Shown here: positions 13,424 through 23,131 of the stretch, one piece after another | Layout: each line of letters opens with the position of its first letter | Position numbering within the stretch: the stretch's first letter is position 1 | From: Peptoniphilus sp. GNH | GTDB lineage: Bacteria; Bacillota; Clostridia; Tissierellales; Peptoniphilaceae | Length of the DNA stretch: 64,000 bases | NCBI GenBank assembly: GCA_021307325.1 | Contig: CP089931.1 | Coordinates: forward strand, 582,979-646,978 | Reading direction: 5' to 3' | Notes under the pieces: generated by a model | Database searches by the model: none | What the model was told of the DNA's origin: nothing | Seen by the model: only the letters and a program-made list of their open reading frames with translations | Translations under genes and position numbers: made by a program

Positions 13424-14555
13424 TTCTCGACACCTCTTTTATAAATATAGTGGTCATTTTTGTATTTGAATCCTCTACATACCAACCTACAATTAAATTA
13501 ACTGGATTCTTGTTTTTATCATACATAAATATTTTTTGTTCATATCTTTTTCCCTTATGCTTTTCTCCATTAAGTCGACTAGGATAAATACTTGCTCGTT
13601 TTAAAATGTATTTTTTGAATTTCAAGTAATTATCTATATTGTAGCCAAGTTTCTTTTCGATTAATCGACCTTTATTTAGCCCATCTTCATTTTTCCCACC
13701 GAATAAATACTCTGTAAACTTTCTATCGTCTATAGTTGCCTTGTCTACGTTAGGTAAAATTAAGTCTGGATTGTCTATAAGTTTTTTTCTACGTTTATAG
13801 TCAACTTTTATTAGCTTATATTTATCCTCATCTTTGTATTTAGTTTCTTGAAAATCCTTAAAACTATTTTTTAAATCTTCTCCAAGAACATCTTTGTACT
13901 TGATGAACTGGTCTTTATCTCCATGTCTATTTTCCCAAGCTTTTTCTTTGAAGACTGCTTCAGGATTATCCTTTACATATATATTGTACCACTCTTTATA
14001 TGATAAATCCTCAACTTTACCACTTACTCCAGTTTTAGGATCCCTTGCCATTCTACCTATACCTTGGTCAATCTCTTTTTCAAGTTCATCTCCAAAGTAT
14101 GGCACTGTGTCGCTTCTACAGTTCGGATGAAAAGGCGGAGCGGTTATCCCTATTCTGTAGTCCTTATAATCAAAGATTTTAGAGTCCATATTTCTACATA
14201 TGTCGCTTGTCTTTAAATCAAGTGTGGCTAATATCTGATACTTTTTCACTCCCAATTTCTCATAGGAATCTTGAGTCGCTTTTGCATTAACTGCTGCAGT
14301 TTCTGTGAAGACTAACCTTGAAGCTGAGGCTTTTGATACATCGAATAGCCGCTGAATGTTTCTAGCTGATTCCTTTGGATTATTTCCTCTGGCTATGTCT
14401 CGGATTAAATTGTCTCTTAGAGAAGTAGTGAGCTTTTCGCCTCTACCCCAGATTCTTTCAGAAAATTCTTGTCCGTCACTAGTCCATGGATTGCTTATTA
14501 AAACTTTTAATTTGTTTTTATTTATAGCTTGTACCGACTTATAGCCTGCTCCCAA
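13407..14555 (-). CDS. MuF-type phage head protein, N-terminally truncated, with C-terminal DUF6883
   Basis: A 382-residue frame. Residues about 40-150 are the SPP1 gp7/Mu F minor head domain: LFDVSKASASRLVFTETAAV, then a CxxxD (DICRNMDSKIF) and the hallmark APPFHPNCRSD. The C-terminal ~110 residues (DDRKFTEYLFGG...KGRLIEKKLGYN...EQKIFMYD) match DUF6883, a domain carried at the end of phage head and polymorphic-toxin proteins. The first ~100 residues of a normal MuF protein are absent: upstream bases belong to the terminase gene in another frame, so a deletion joined the two. The only available start is a weak TTG at 14555, so expression is doubtful. Confidence 0.7.
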   Translation of the reverse strand: MGAGYKSVQAINKNKLKVLISNPWTSDGQEFSERIWGRGEKLTTSLRDNLIRDIARGNNPKESARNIQRLFDVSKASASRLVFTETAAVNAKATQDSYEKLGVKKYQILATLDLKTSDICRNMDSKIFDYKDYRIGITAPPFHPNCRSDTVPYFGDELEKEIDQGIGRMARDPKTGVSGKVEDLSYKEWYNIYVKDNPEAVFKEKAWENRHGDKDQFIKYKDVLGEDLKNSFKDFQETKYKDEDKYKLIKVDYKRRKKLIDNPDLILPNVDKATIDDRKFTEYLFGGKNEDGLNKGRLIEKKLGYNIDNYLKFKKYILKRASIYPSRLNGEKHKGKRYEQKIFMYDKNKNPVNLIVGWYVEDSNTKMTTIFIKEVSRNEVGN

Positions 14556-15130
14556 TAACTTATAGTCATTGGATTGTCAGAGTCTGTAACTGTATATTTA
14601 AGAGCCGACTCTTGGTCATCTGTGTACTCTTGAGCCTCGTCTATTATTAGCATGTCAAAGCCCTCACCGAGACCACCTGTTGATGTTCTGGTTCTGAACT
14701 GTATAACTCCACCATGCTCCGTGAGTTCAATCCTTTCTTGACCCTTGGCTTTTATAGATGTGAAGTTTTCTTTATCCACAAGTCCCATGTCTTCAAGGTA
14801 CTTCTTCATCTTCTCAAAAGATGAGTGAGATGTTGAAATTCTGTGTGCAGTGTGTAAAATGTTTAAGCCATTAAATAGTCCCCAAAGTTCGGCCATGTAA
14901 ACTACTTCGGTTTTACCATTTCTTCTTGGAACTGCATAGCCAAACTTAGAATGAGTCCACAATTTCTCATCATTGATAGCAAATAGATCATTTACCATTT
15001 TTTCTTGCCAAGGAAAGGGACTTCTTCCAGTTTTTTTATAAAGCTCTACTGCCTCATTCCCTAGCGATTTCTTATAATCTAAAATTACCGACTTAGTGGG
15101 AGTTTGACTTCCGTATTTTTTCATTATCAA
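14522..15130 (-). pseudogene. Phage terminase large subunit, 5' ATPase part only
   Basis: 202 residues of what is normally a ~450-550-residue packaging motor. The ATPase domain shows PWQEKMVNDLFAI, a Walker-A-like PRRNGKTE near residue 65-72 and Walker B LIIDEAQEY near 165. The protein breaks after NPMTI, followed by 13 unrelated residues and a stop. The nuclease domain, portal and front of the MuF gene are missing, consistent with one deletion fusing terL to the MuF gene in a different frame. The start has AAGGAGTTTGATA. Confidence 0.8.
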
Positions 15131-15148
15131 ACTCCTTTATATAAAATT

Positions 15149-15204
15149 AATCGTGTGAATTTGCGTGTGATTTTTTCACGATTAACTCACGATTGCTCGC
15201 GATT
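15149..15204. repeat. Short repeat cluster before terminase gene (possible packaging or regulatory site)
   Basis: TC(A/G)CGATT occurs three times in direct order at 15176, 15187 and 15197 (11- and 10-bp steps), and an inverted AATCGTG lies at 15149. It sits just upstream of the terminase start, where pac/cos sites or small-terminase gene ends usually lie. The role is inferred from position only. Confidence 0.35.
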
Positions 15205-15217
15205 ATTTACATTAAAA

Positions 15218-15259
15218 AAGCACATTTAAATTCCTACATATGTAAGTTTAGTTGTGCTT
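15218..15259 (-). terminator. Hairpin after immunity-like gene
   Basis: AAGCAC and GTGCTT arms with a long AT-rich loop that itself holds CTTACATATGTAGG. On the minus strand TTTTTT follows. It overlaps the stop codon of the 97-residue gene. Confidence 0.4.
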
Positions 15260-15551
15260 ATTCAAAAACAATATTCAATTTGCCATTTGCTATACTTGGG
15301 ATAGCCCAAGCACAATAATCATCCCATTTTGAAAGATTACTTTTATCAATGAACTCTTTATTAAATGTTTCTACTTCTTCTTTTGGTATCAACCAACCAT
15401 ATAAAGAATCAACTTCCATGCCATTAAATGATATATCTTCACATTGACCAAAGTCTAAGAAAAAAACTTTATTTAATTTATTAGCTTCATCTTGAACTGA
15501 TTCGAAAAATTTAATAAATTCATTGTTTTCCTGTGTTCTTAATCCTAGCAT
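15258..15551 (-). CDS. Immunity-like small acidic protein (97 aa)
   Basis: Starts MLGLRTQENNEFIKFFESVQ behind GAGGAGGTGTCAATA. The GTG three codons earlier lies inside that site. Acidic, soluble, with many aromatics (YGWLIPKEE, WDDYCAWAIP). It follows, and overlaps by 32 bp, a phage head protein with a toxin-like C-terminus. In polymorphic-toxin loci the immunity gene sits exactly there. No named immunity family is recognised, so the role is an inference from position, size and charge. Confidence 0.55.
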   Translation of the reverse strand: MLGLRTQENNEFIKFFESVQDEANKLNKVFFLDFGQCEDISFNGMEVDSLYGWLIPKEEVETFNKEFIDKSNLSKWDDYCAWAIPSIANGKLNIVFE

Positions 15552-16566
15552 TATTGACACCTCCTCTTAGAATTGTTACAAATTCATTGTTTTTATTAGC
15601 CAATACAACATCTTCACCCTTAACATAGGCAATCAAAGGGTCTGTCTGCCCTCTCCAGTTTATATTTCTAATAATTCTATCATTATTCTCGACTATATTA
15701 TTAATTATATCTACAAATTTTTTTCTATCAGATTCTAAACTTGCGTCTAATTCATAGTCTCTCATATGTTTGCTAGATTTTTTACCAAACTGTTTATTGT
15801 TTATCTTAAATTTATGTTTATTGGAAAAATCCTTTCTTTTTTCAATTTTATAATCTTTATCAACATCAGTCCATTTCTTGGTCCAAACGTCTTGCTTTTT
15901 ACCATCTCCAGGTAAATAATCTACGGTGCAATTACATCTTTGATGTCTTCTATAAACATCTTTTGGAACATCAGGATATTCGTACACTCCAACAACCTCT
16001 TTACACCATTTACAACAATCTCCAACTTCTCTTCTTACTATTTTTGGAGTTAAACCTGATTTATATTGAAAATCTGCATTTACTTTTATTGTGTCATCAA
16101 CTATACTTTGTGTAAAGTTTTTTATTGGTTCATCTAATAACCATTTACCCTGATTAAAGTCATCATAATCACAAATCTTGTTAACTATACCATCAATTCT
16201 GTCTTGATTTAACTCGGGTTTAATTGCTTTTAATGATATGTTAGATTCTTTATTTAAAACTTCTTGAACGTCTCTTGAATAGTCGCTTACCAAGTCATAA
16301 TTATTTTTCATATTAGGTTCTATCAATCTTTTTGCGATGTTATAATACATCTTTCCATCAGGAAGTACATCCTCAGTAATCTCATTTTTAAAAACATCAG
16401 CTAATATATTTCCCACTTCAATTGCAAACTCATTAGAATCAAGATGTGTGGCTTTACCAGCTTTAAGAGCAAGTATTTTCTTTTTCAAAACTTTACTTTT
16501 TTCAGTTTTATTTTTAAATTCGTTTTGAATTTTTTCTAAGAGTTCAGGGACTATGTCTTTATTCAT
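15520..16566 (-). CDS. MuF-like phage head protein with probable toxin C-terminus
   Basis: A 348-residue protein. The front ~235 residues are a phage minor capsid/head morphogenesis protein: GLTPKIVRREVGDCCKWCKE near residue 170 and YRRHQRCNCTVDY near 207-219 are the cysteine/histidine motif of MuF-related minor capsid proteins. The last ~90 residues (from about 265: SSKHMRDYELDAS ... NINWRGQTDPLIAY ... FVTILRGG) look like a separate compact domain. They resemble the BECR-fold RNase-type toxins appended to phage head proteins, which I cannot confirm. The start overlaps the portal remnant by 8 bp, the usual coupling. The next gene is immunity-like. Confidence 0.65.
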   Translation of the reverse strand: MNKDIVPELLEKIQNEFKNKTEKSKVLKKKILALKAGKATHLDSNEFAIEVGNILADVFKNEITEDVLPDGKMYYNIAKRLIEPNMKNNYDLVSDYSRDVQEVLNKESNISLKAIKPELNQDRIDGIVNKICDYDDFNQGKWLLDEPIKNFTQSIVDDTIKVNADFQYKSGLTPKIVRREVGDCCKWCKEVVGVYEYPDVPKDVYRRHQRCNCTVDYLPGDGKKQDVWTKKWTDVDKDYKIEKRKDFSNKHKFKINNKQFGKKSSKHMRDYELDASLESDRKKFVDIINNIVENNDRIIRNINWRGQTDPLIAYVKGEDVVLANKNNEFVTILRGGVNNARIKNTGKQ

Positions 16567-16692
16567 GATTTATCCCCGTTAATTCAGAGAGACTGTCTTT
16601 ATTAAAGTATTCTGGAATTGCTTGGTTAATTTTAATTGCTGCATCTCCTATTCCTGATAGAGTCGCAACATCTGGTTCAAATATAAAATACC
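16559..16692 (-). pseudogene. Portal protein C-terminal remnant cut off at the CRISPR array
   Basis: In frame on the minus strand: FEPDVATLSGIGDAAIKINQ, then AIPEYFNKDSLSELTGINHE and a stop that overlaps the next gene's start. This is the characteristic C-terminal end of SPP1-type portal proteins. The frame runs straight into the last CRISPR repeat, so everything upstream (most of portal, terminase) is gone from this copy. Confidence 0.65.
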
Positions 16693-18796
16693 AAATCACC
16701 CCCGCGTGTGCGGGTATTACAACAGACTTAGAATAAAAAGAACTATCGTCATAGGATCACCCCCGCGTGTGCGGGTATTACTTGAATCTCTTCCATACTG
16801 CGAGACTGGAGAGGGGATCACCCCCGCGTGTGCGGGTATTACGAGTGGTTATTTATCCTCATCTCATTGGTATCAAGGATCACCCCCGCGTGTGCGGGTA
16901 TTACCTCCATCCGTCTTTTATAAGCTCTACTACTATGGGATCACCCCCGCGTGTGCGGGTATTACAAGAAGACCAATGGAAAACTTACAGATATGATAGG
17001 ATCACCCCCGCGTGTGCGGGTATTACGCTTTTGTGTGTCCCTTGTATCTTTGCAGCATAGGATCACCCCCGCGTGTGCGGGTATTACGAAGAACCGGCTC
17101 CGGCAATAGACTTGCCGGTAGGATCACCCCCGCGTGTGCGGGTATTACATAAGGTGATGCGATTGAATTGGAAAAGTAAGGGGATCACCCCCGCGTGTGC
17201 GGGTATTACCGAGCTTGCTTTTCAAACTTTTTGATGCTTTCAGGATCACCCCCGCGTGTGCGGGTATTACCAATCTCATTGTTAAATACAGATATACCAG
17301 TAGGGATCACCCCCGCGTGTGCGGGTATTACGCTTTTGTGTGTCCCTTGTATCTTTGCAGCATAGGATCACCCCCGCGTGTGCGGGTATTACAAATAGAC
17401 TTGGGACCATAAATCTAAAAGACCAGGATCACCCCCGCGTGTGCGGGTATTACTAAAAGACAATATTTCAAATAAGGTGGTTGATGGGATCACCCCCGCG
17501 TGTGCGGGTATTACAAGAGACAGAGCCGAAAGGCTTTTTACCAATCAGGATCACCCCCGCGTGTGCGGGTATTACTATTCCCGTTGTCCTTGTCTCTCAC
17601 AAATTCTGGGATCACCCCCGCGTGTGCGGGTATTACAAATAAGTGAAAGCACTTGGTTAAAAGAAAATAGGATCACCCCCGCGTGTGCGGGTATTACCTC
17701 CATCCGTCTTTTGTAAGCTCTACTACTATGGGATCACCCCCCGCGTGTGCGGGTATTACATGGTAACAGAAACGCCACTTGGGGCGGCGCAGGGATCACC
17801 CCCGCGTGTGCGGGTATTACTTTCAGAGCAAGAGCAAAGAGACATGATCTCCAGGATCACCCCCGCGTGTGCGGGTATTACGTTTCTTTCATTTCAACAT
17901 TTCCTATACCGCCAGGATCACCCCCGCGTGTGCGGGTATTACCAGGAAGACCAAATGCGGCCTTTGATGGATTCGGGATCACCCCCGCGTGTGCGGGTAT
18001 TACACCACTTTCAAAGAAATCATTAAAAATGGGATAGGATCACCCCCGCGTGTGCGGGTATTACTTTCAGAGCAAGAGCAAAGAGACATGATCTCCAGGA
18101 TCACCCCCGCGTGTGCGGGTATTACGTTTCTTTCATTTCAACATTTCCTATACCGCCAGGATCACCCCCGCGTGTGCGGGTATTACCAGGAAGACCAAAT
18201 GCGGCCTTTGATGGATTCGGGATCACCCCCGCGTGTGCGGGTATTACACCACTTTCAAAGAAATCATTAAAAATGGGATAGGATCACCCCCGCGTGTGCG
18301 GGTATTACTTCAAGATAATATCTCCGCCACCTGTGAGGGGAGGATCACCCCCGCGTGTGCGGGTATTACTGAGAATTTAAACACTTTAGTAAATAGCGCA
18401 AGGGATCACCCCCGCGTGTGCGGGTATTACTTTCAAAGGGTCATCTTAGAACTTTTTAAAAAGGGATCACCCCCGCGTGTGCGGGTATTACTTGGGAAGA
18501 AAGAATCATAAGGCTTGAATGTGAGGATCACCCCCGCGTGTGCGGGTATTACATAGGCTTGCACATATGGTCAGAAAATACGTAGGGATCACCCCCGCGT
18601 GTGCGGGTATTACGCTCTTCTATAACTTTATTCGCCGTGTCAATCAGGATCACCCCCGCGTGTGCGGGTATTACCAATTTTACCCGCCCAAATAGTGATT
18701 GTTGGCAGGATCACCCCCGCGTGTGCGGGTATTACTCTGAGTATTCGGTCTTTAAGGTTTCAGTAGAAGGATCACCCCCGCGTGTGCGGGTATTAC
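16693..18796 (-). CRISPR. Type I-E CRISPR array, 35 repeats and 34 spacers
   Basis: The 28-bp repeat reads on the transcribed (minus) strand GTAATACCCGCACACGCGGG then GGTGATCC. The CCCGC-ACAC-GCGGG stem is the Cas6e hairpin. Spacers are 33 bp (one of 34), giving a 61-bp period from 16693 to 18796. Orientation from cas2 places the leader at the right, so the oldest end is at 16693, where the terminal repeat is degenerate (AAATCACC for GGATCACC). Repeat 18 (17731-17759) has an extra C. Four consecutive units (from about 17793) are tandemly duplicated, one spacer occurs twice at 17027 and 17332, and another pair (16905, 17698) differs by one base. All open frames across the array are artefacts of its period. 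Confidence 0.99.
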
Positions 18797-18857
18797 ATTA
18801 AAATATCCCCCATATCATGCCATTTTCATTTTTTTGCTTTTAGATTTTGGTTTACTT
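18797..18857 (-). promoter_or_regulatory. CRISPR leader
   Basis: The 61 bp between the last repeat and the cas2 stop is AT-rich and, read on the minus strand, ends GGGGGATATTTTAAT against the first repeat. It is short for a I-E leader, so promoter and integration signals may extend into the 3' end of cas2. Confidence 0.6.
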
Positions 18858-19736
18858 TTATAGTTTGTCCATTAGTGTTTTTATTTTGCTTGCGAGTTTT
18901 TGTATTATTTGTGCGTCTTTCATTGCCCTATGAGGAACTTTTTCATTTATTCCATATTCTTTTAAGACTGTTTCGAGTTTGTAGTTTTTTAAGGATGCCT
19001 TTTCGTCTTTTGCGTATTTCATTACGTCATAGATTTTGTTTTCTATTTTTTTCTTTTTTTGACGTTTTAGGGCTTCATTTATAAATGATATATCAAAGTC
19101 TACATTATATCCTAGTATGCTTTCTTTTCCTATAAATTCTAAAAGTTCAGATATCGCGATTTTTTCTTCTTTGCCATTTTCTATTTCTATTTGACTGATT
19201 CCTGTTAGTTTCTTAATTTTTTGTGTGAGTTCTTTTTCTTGCTTTACAAAACAGGTGTATTCTTTTGTTTCTTTTCCTATTTTGATTGCTGCTATTTCTA
19301 TTATTCTATCGTCAATCGGATCTAGACCTGTTGTTTCCAAGTCTATTACGACATAGTTTTTTGAATTGTTTTGTGTATCTTTGCTGCTGTATCTTTTTGA
19401 TTTTCTCATCATGGCTGCCTTGCTAAATCCAAGTTTTTGATCTGTTGTCTCTGTTTTTTTTATTGGTGTAAATACTAGTGGTATGCCGTCAAAGTCCATC
19501 GGTATTTTTGTTGAGTTGTGGGTTTCGAAATTGTATCCGATTTCATTCCTAAAGGCATAACTCATTGTAGCTTCTCCCGTTCCTACGCTTTCTACAATGC
19601 GTTTCCAGAGTTCTGCTCTTATTTTGCTATTGAAATTTCCAACGTAGACGCCTGTTGATATTTCTTGCATCCATTTTGTCAGATCTCCTCTTAGGGATGG
19701 CGGTGAGTTTTTTAAAGTTATTACTGTCAATGGCAT
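18858..19736 (-). CDS. cas2: Cas2e fused to a DEDDh exonuclease (DnaQ-like) domain
   Basis: 292 residues. Residues 1-95 are type I-E Cas2 (MPLTVITLKNSPPSLRGDLT, TGVYVGNF, RIVESVGTGEATMSYAFRNE). After a basic linker, residues about 125-290 are a 3'-5' exonuclease with all DEDDh motifs: VIDLETTG (D, E), GYNVDFDISF (D) and HRAMKDA (H, D). This Cas2-DnaQ fusion is known in some I-E systems, such as Streptococcus thermophilus, where the exonuclease trims prespacers before integration. It partners Cas1, whose stop is 1 bp upstream, and lies directly before the leader. Confidence 0.95.
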   Translation of the reverse strand: MPLTVITLKNSPPSLRGDLTKWMQEISTGVYVGNFNSKIRAELWKRIVESVGTGEATMSYAFRNEIGYNFETHNSTKIPMDFDGIPLVFTPIKKTETTDQKLGFSKAAMMRKSKRYSSKDTQNNSKNYVVIDLETTGLDPIDDRIIEIAAIKIGKETKEYTCFVKQEKELTQKIKKLTGISQIEIENGKEEKIAISELLEFIGKESILGYNVDFDISFINEALKRQKKKKIENKIYDVMKYAKDEKASLKNYKLETVLKEYGINEKVPHRAMKDAQIIQKLASKIKTLMDKL

Positions 19737-19737
19737 T

Positions 19738-21332
<1,595 letters not shown>

Positions 21333-21341
21333 TTTTCACCC

Positions 21342-22040
21342 CTATATACTTCCATAAAAGTCTAGTGGTTTTTCTTCTCTTGTTGCCATTTGTTTACTAA
21401 GTCTAACTTCAAATCGCGGTCCAAATTTGCGTTCTTTTTGTGAAAAAGATATCACTCGGTCATTTCTTATGATAAATGGTCTATCTTTCTGTAAACTCTT
21501 GTCTGCATAGATGTCTGCACGATAATTTTGATTTTTCTTTTTGTACCAGTCTGCTGCTTGCCATTCTAATTGCTCTAAGGCTTCTATTGGTCCTTTTTCT
21601 GTCGAGCCAATTATAAAATCTAGTGGCAATGGGCATGATCTCCTGCCCATGAATGGTTGAAAATATGGACTCTTTATGGCTTTTATTATTTCGTCTATCC
21701 ACTTTTCGTCTTGGCTAGATATAGCCACTACAAATACTGCATCTCCCATGTAGTAGCGGTTTGTCACATAATTTCTTTCAAAATCTCCATTTTCTTTGTA
21801 TTTGCTTGCTATGTGATAGTCTTTTTGCAAGATTCCTTCTTGGTCTATTCTCACTGCAAAGTCGAGATTGTTTAACTTTTGTACTTTTTCATCATCATCT
21901 CTTTTATATCCTAAACTAGCTGCTATTATTCCAATCACAGCAGATTTGGAAGGGTAATAGTCGGTGGCTCTTGTCTCAAATTTTGAGGATGTGCCCCAGG
22001 CTTGCATAGGCCCTTTTAATCTCAGTAATAGTGTTTTCAA
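21342..22040 (-). CDS. cas5e: Cascade subunit Cas5e (CasD)
   Basis: A 232-residue RAMP that caps the 5' handle of the crRNA. The N-terminus KTLLLRLKGPMQAWGTSSKF with RATDYYPSKSAVIGIIAASL is the Cas5e signature, and RRSCPLPLDFIIGS near residue 132 matches the conserved GR+SCP motif. It lies 16 bp after cas7e in the operon. Confidence 0.95.
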   Translation of the reverse strand: MKTLLLRLKGPMQAWGTSSKFETRATDYYPSKSAVIGIIAASLGYKRDDDEKVQKLNNLDFAVRIDQEGILQKDYHIASKYKENGDFERNYVTNRYYMGDAVFVVAISSQDEKWIDEIIKAIKSPYFQPFMGRRSCPLPLDFIIGSTEKGPIEALEQLEWQAADWYKKKNQNYRADIYADKSLQKDRPFIIRNDRVISFSQKERKFGPRFEVRLSKQMATREEKPLDFYGSI

Positions 22041-22056
22041 AGCTCATCACCTAATC

Positions 22057-23130
22057 TTATAGATTTTTATTTAGTTCTGATGCCAAATCGTCTAAAAGTT
22101 CATTTATACTTTTTTCTTGCTTGCCTATTTCATTTACTTTCAAATCATCTAGTAGCAAATATGCAGTAAAAATTGGTTTATCTAAGATTTTATCGCATTT
22201 TGTATATTCGTCAAAAAGTCTTTCTATCGATTTGTTTACATATCCATCATCTGATTTTATTGGTTTTTCAAAGGCACTGACCATACTAGCCGGTCTATCG
22301 CTTCTTAGTGTTACTATTAGTGCTTGAGGAAGAGTTTGGTTGGCGAAAGTATTTATTTTTCCTGTTGGCATAGATTTTACAAAGGCTTCTAGGAAAAGCT
22401 TGGTGGCTTTTATAGTGTCTTCTTTTTCGCCAAGTTGCTTATAGAATTCATGAAGGGCTATGTTGGCATAGCGATATAGGGTGGATGAATTGTATTCAAT
22501 TGTACCGAGCATGCCAGCACCTGCATTGTCTTCTTGTGCGAGGTCATCAACAGCTGTAAAGAAATCGAATTCACTTTCGATGCCATGAGTTGAAATGGCA
22601 TGGGCTACTTGAGATGATGCATCTTCGTTTAATGATGGATCATCTGCCACCATTCTGCCGAATAGGGCTATGTCTATTGCAGTGTTACTGTTTAAAATTT
22701 CTTGCAATTCTTTTTTATCGGTATTTTTATTTATGCATGCTTGAGCAAATTGGTCTGCTTGCCTGTCGCTTATGAAAAATAATGCTTTTGCTTTTTGATC
22801 TTTAGTTGAAATTTTAGCGGCATTTAATGTTTTTTCAGCCATATTCATGGCTTCTTCTAAGGAAATTGAACTAGCTTTTTTTACAATTTTATTGGCAATA
22901 TATGCCACAATGTTTAGTGAGCGAATTCCCACATTTTTGATATCGCCATCTTCGTTAAAGTATTTTCTCATAGCTCTTTTCCAGCTTTGTGAGCTAACTC
23001 TTGCTCTTGTCACTCCCCCGTATTGGGCAGTCTTAGGACTACCTGTGTCATCTCTGTTTATATTCGCAGGAGGCATAGTTTGAATTGCGTGAATATCTAA
23101 AAATAGTCTTTGATTGATTTTGTTTTCCAT
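22057..23130 (-). CDS. cas7e: Cascade backbone subunit Cas7e (CasC/Cse4)
   Basis: A 357-residue crRNA-coating protein present in six copies per Cascade. Signature: RLFLDIHAIQTMPPANINRD and GGVTRARVSSQSWKRAMR at the front, STHGIESEFDFFTAVDDL and GAGMLGTIEYNSSTLYRYA in the middle. The start at 23130 is chosen because AAAAAGGAG lies 8 bp upstream. An in-frame ATG at 23151 would overlap cse2 and has no site. It follows the cse2 stop by 1 bp. Confidence 0.96.
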   Translation of the reverse strand: MENKINQRLFLDIHAIQTMPPANINRDDTGSPKTAQYGGVTRARVSSQSWKRAMRKYFNEDGDIKNVGIRSLNIVAYIANKIVKKASSISLEEAMNMAEKTLNAAKISTKDQKAKALFFISDRQADQFAQACINKNTDKKELQEILNSNTAIDIALFGRMVADDPSLNEDASSQVAHAISTHGIESEFDFFTAVDDLAQEDNAGAGMLGTIEYNSSTLYRYANIALHEFYKQLGEKEDTIKATKLFLEAFVKSMPTGKINTFANQTLPQALIVTLRSDRPASMVSAFEKPIKSDDGYVNKSIERLFDEYTKCDKILDKPIFTAYLLLDDLKVNEIGKQEKSINELLDDLASELNKNL

Positions 23131-23131
23131 T

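Noticed and set aside
16693-18796. Spacers matching the window's own phage genes
   Set aside because: I compared the 34 spacers by eye with the prophage regions on both strands and saw no match beyond about a dozen bases. A proper search of the whole genome would be needed.
16706-18801. Many rightward open frames of 60-115 codons rich in SPPRVRVL and ITPACAGIT
   Set aside because: They are translations of the CRISPR repeats. The 61-bp period shifts frame each unit, and none has a ribosome binding site.
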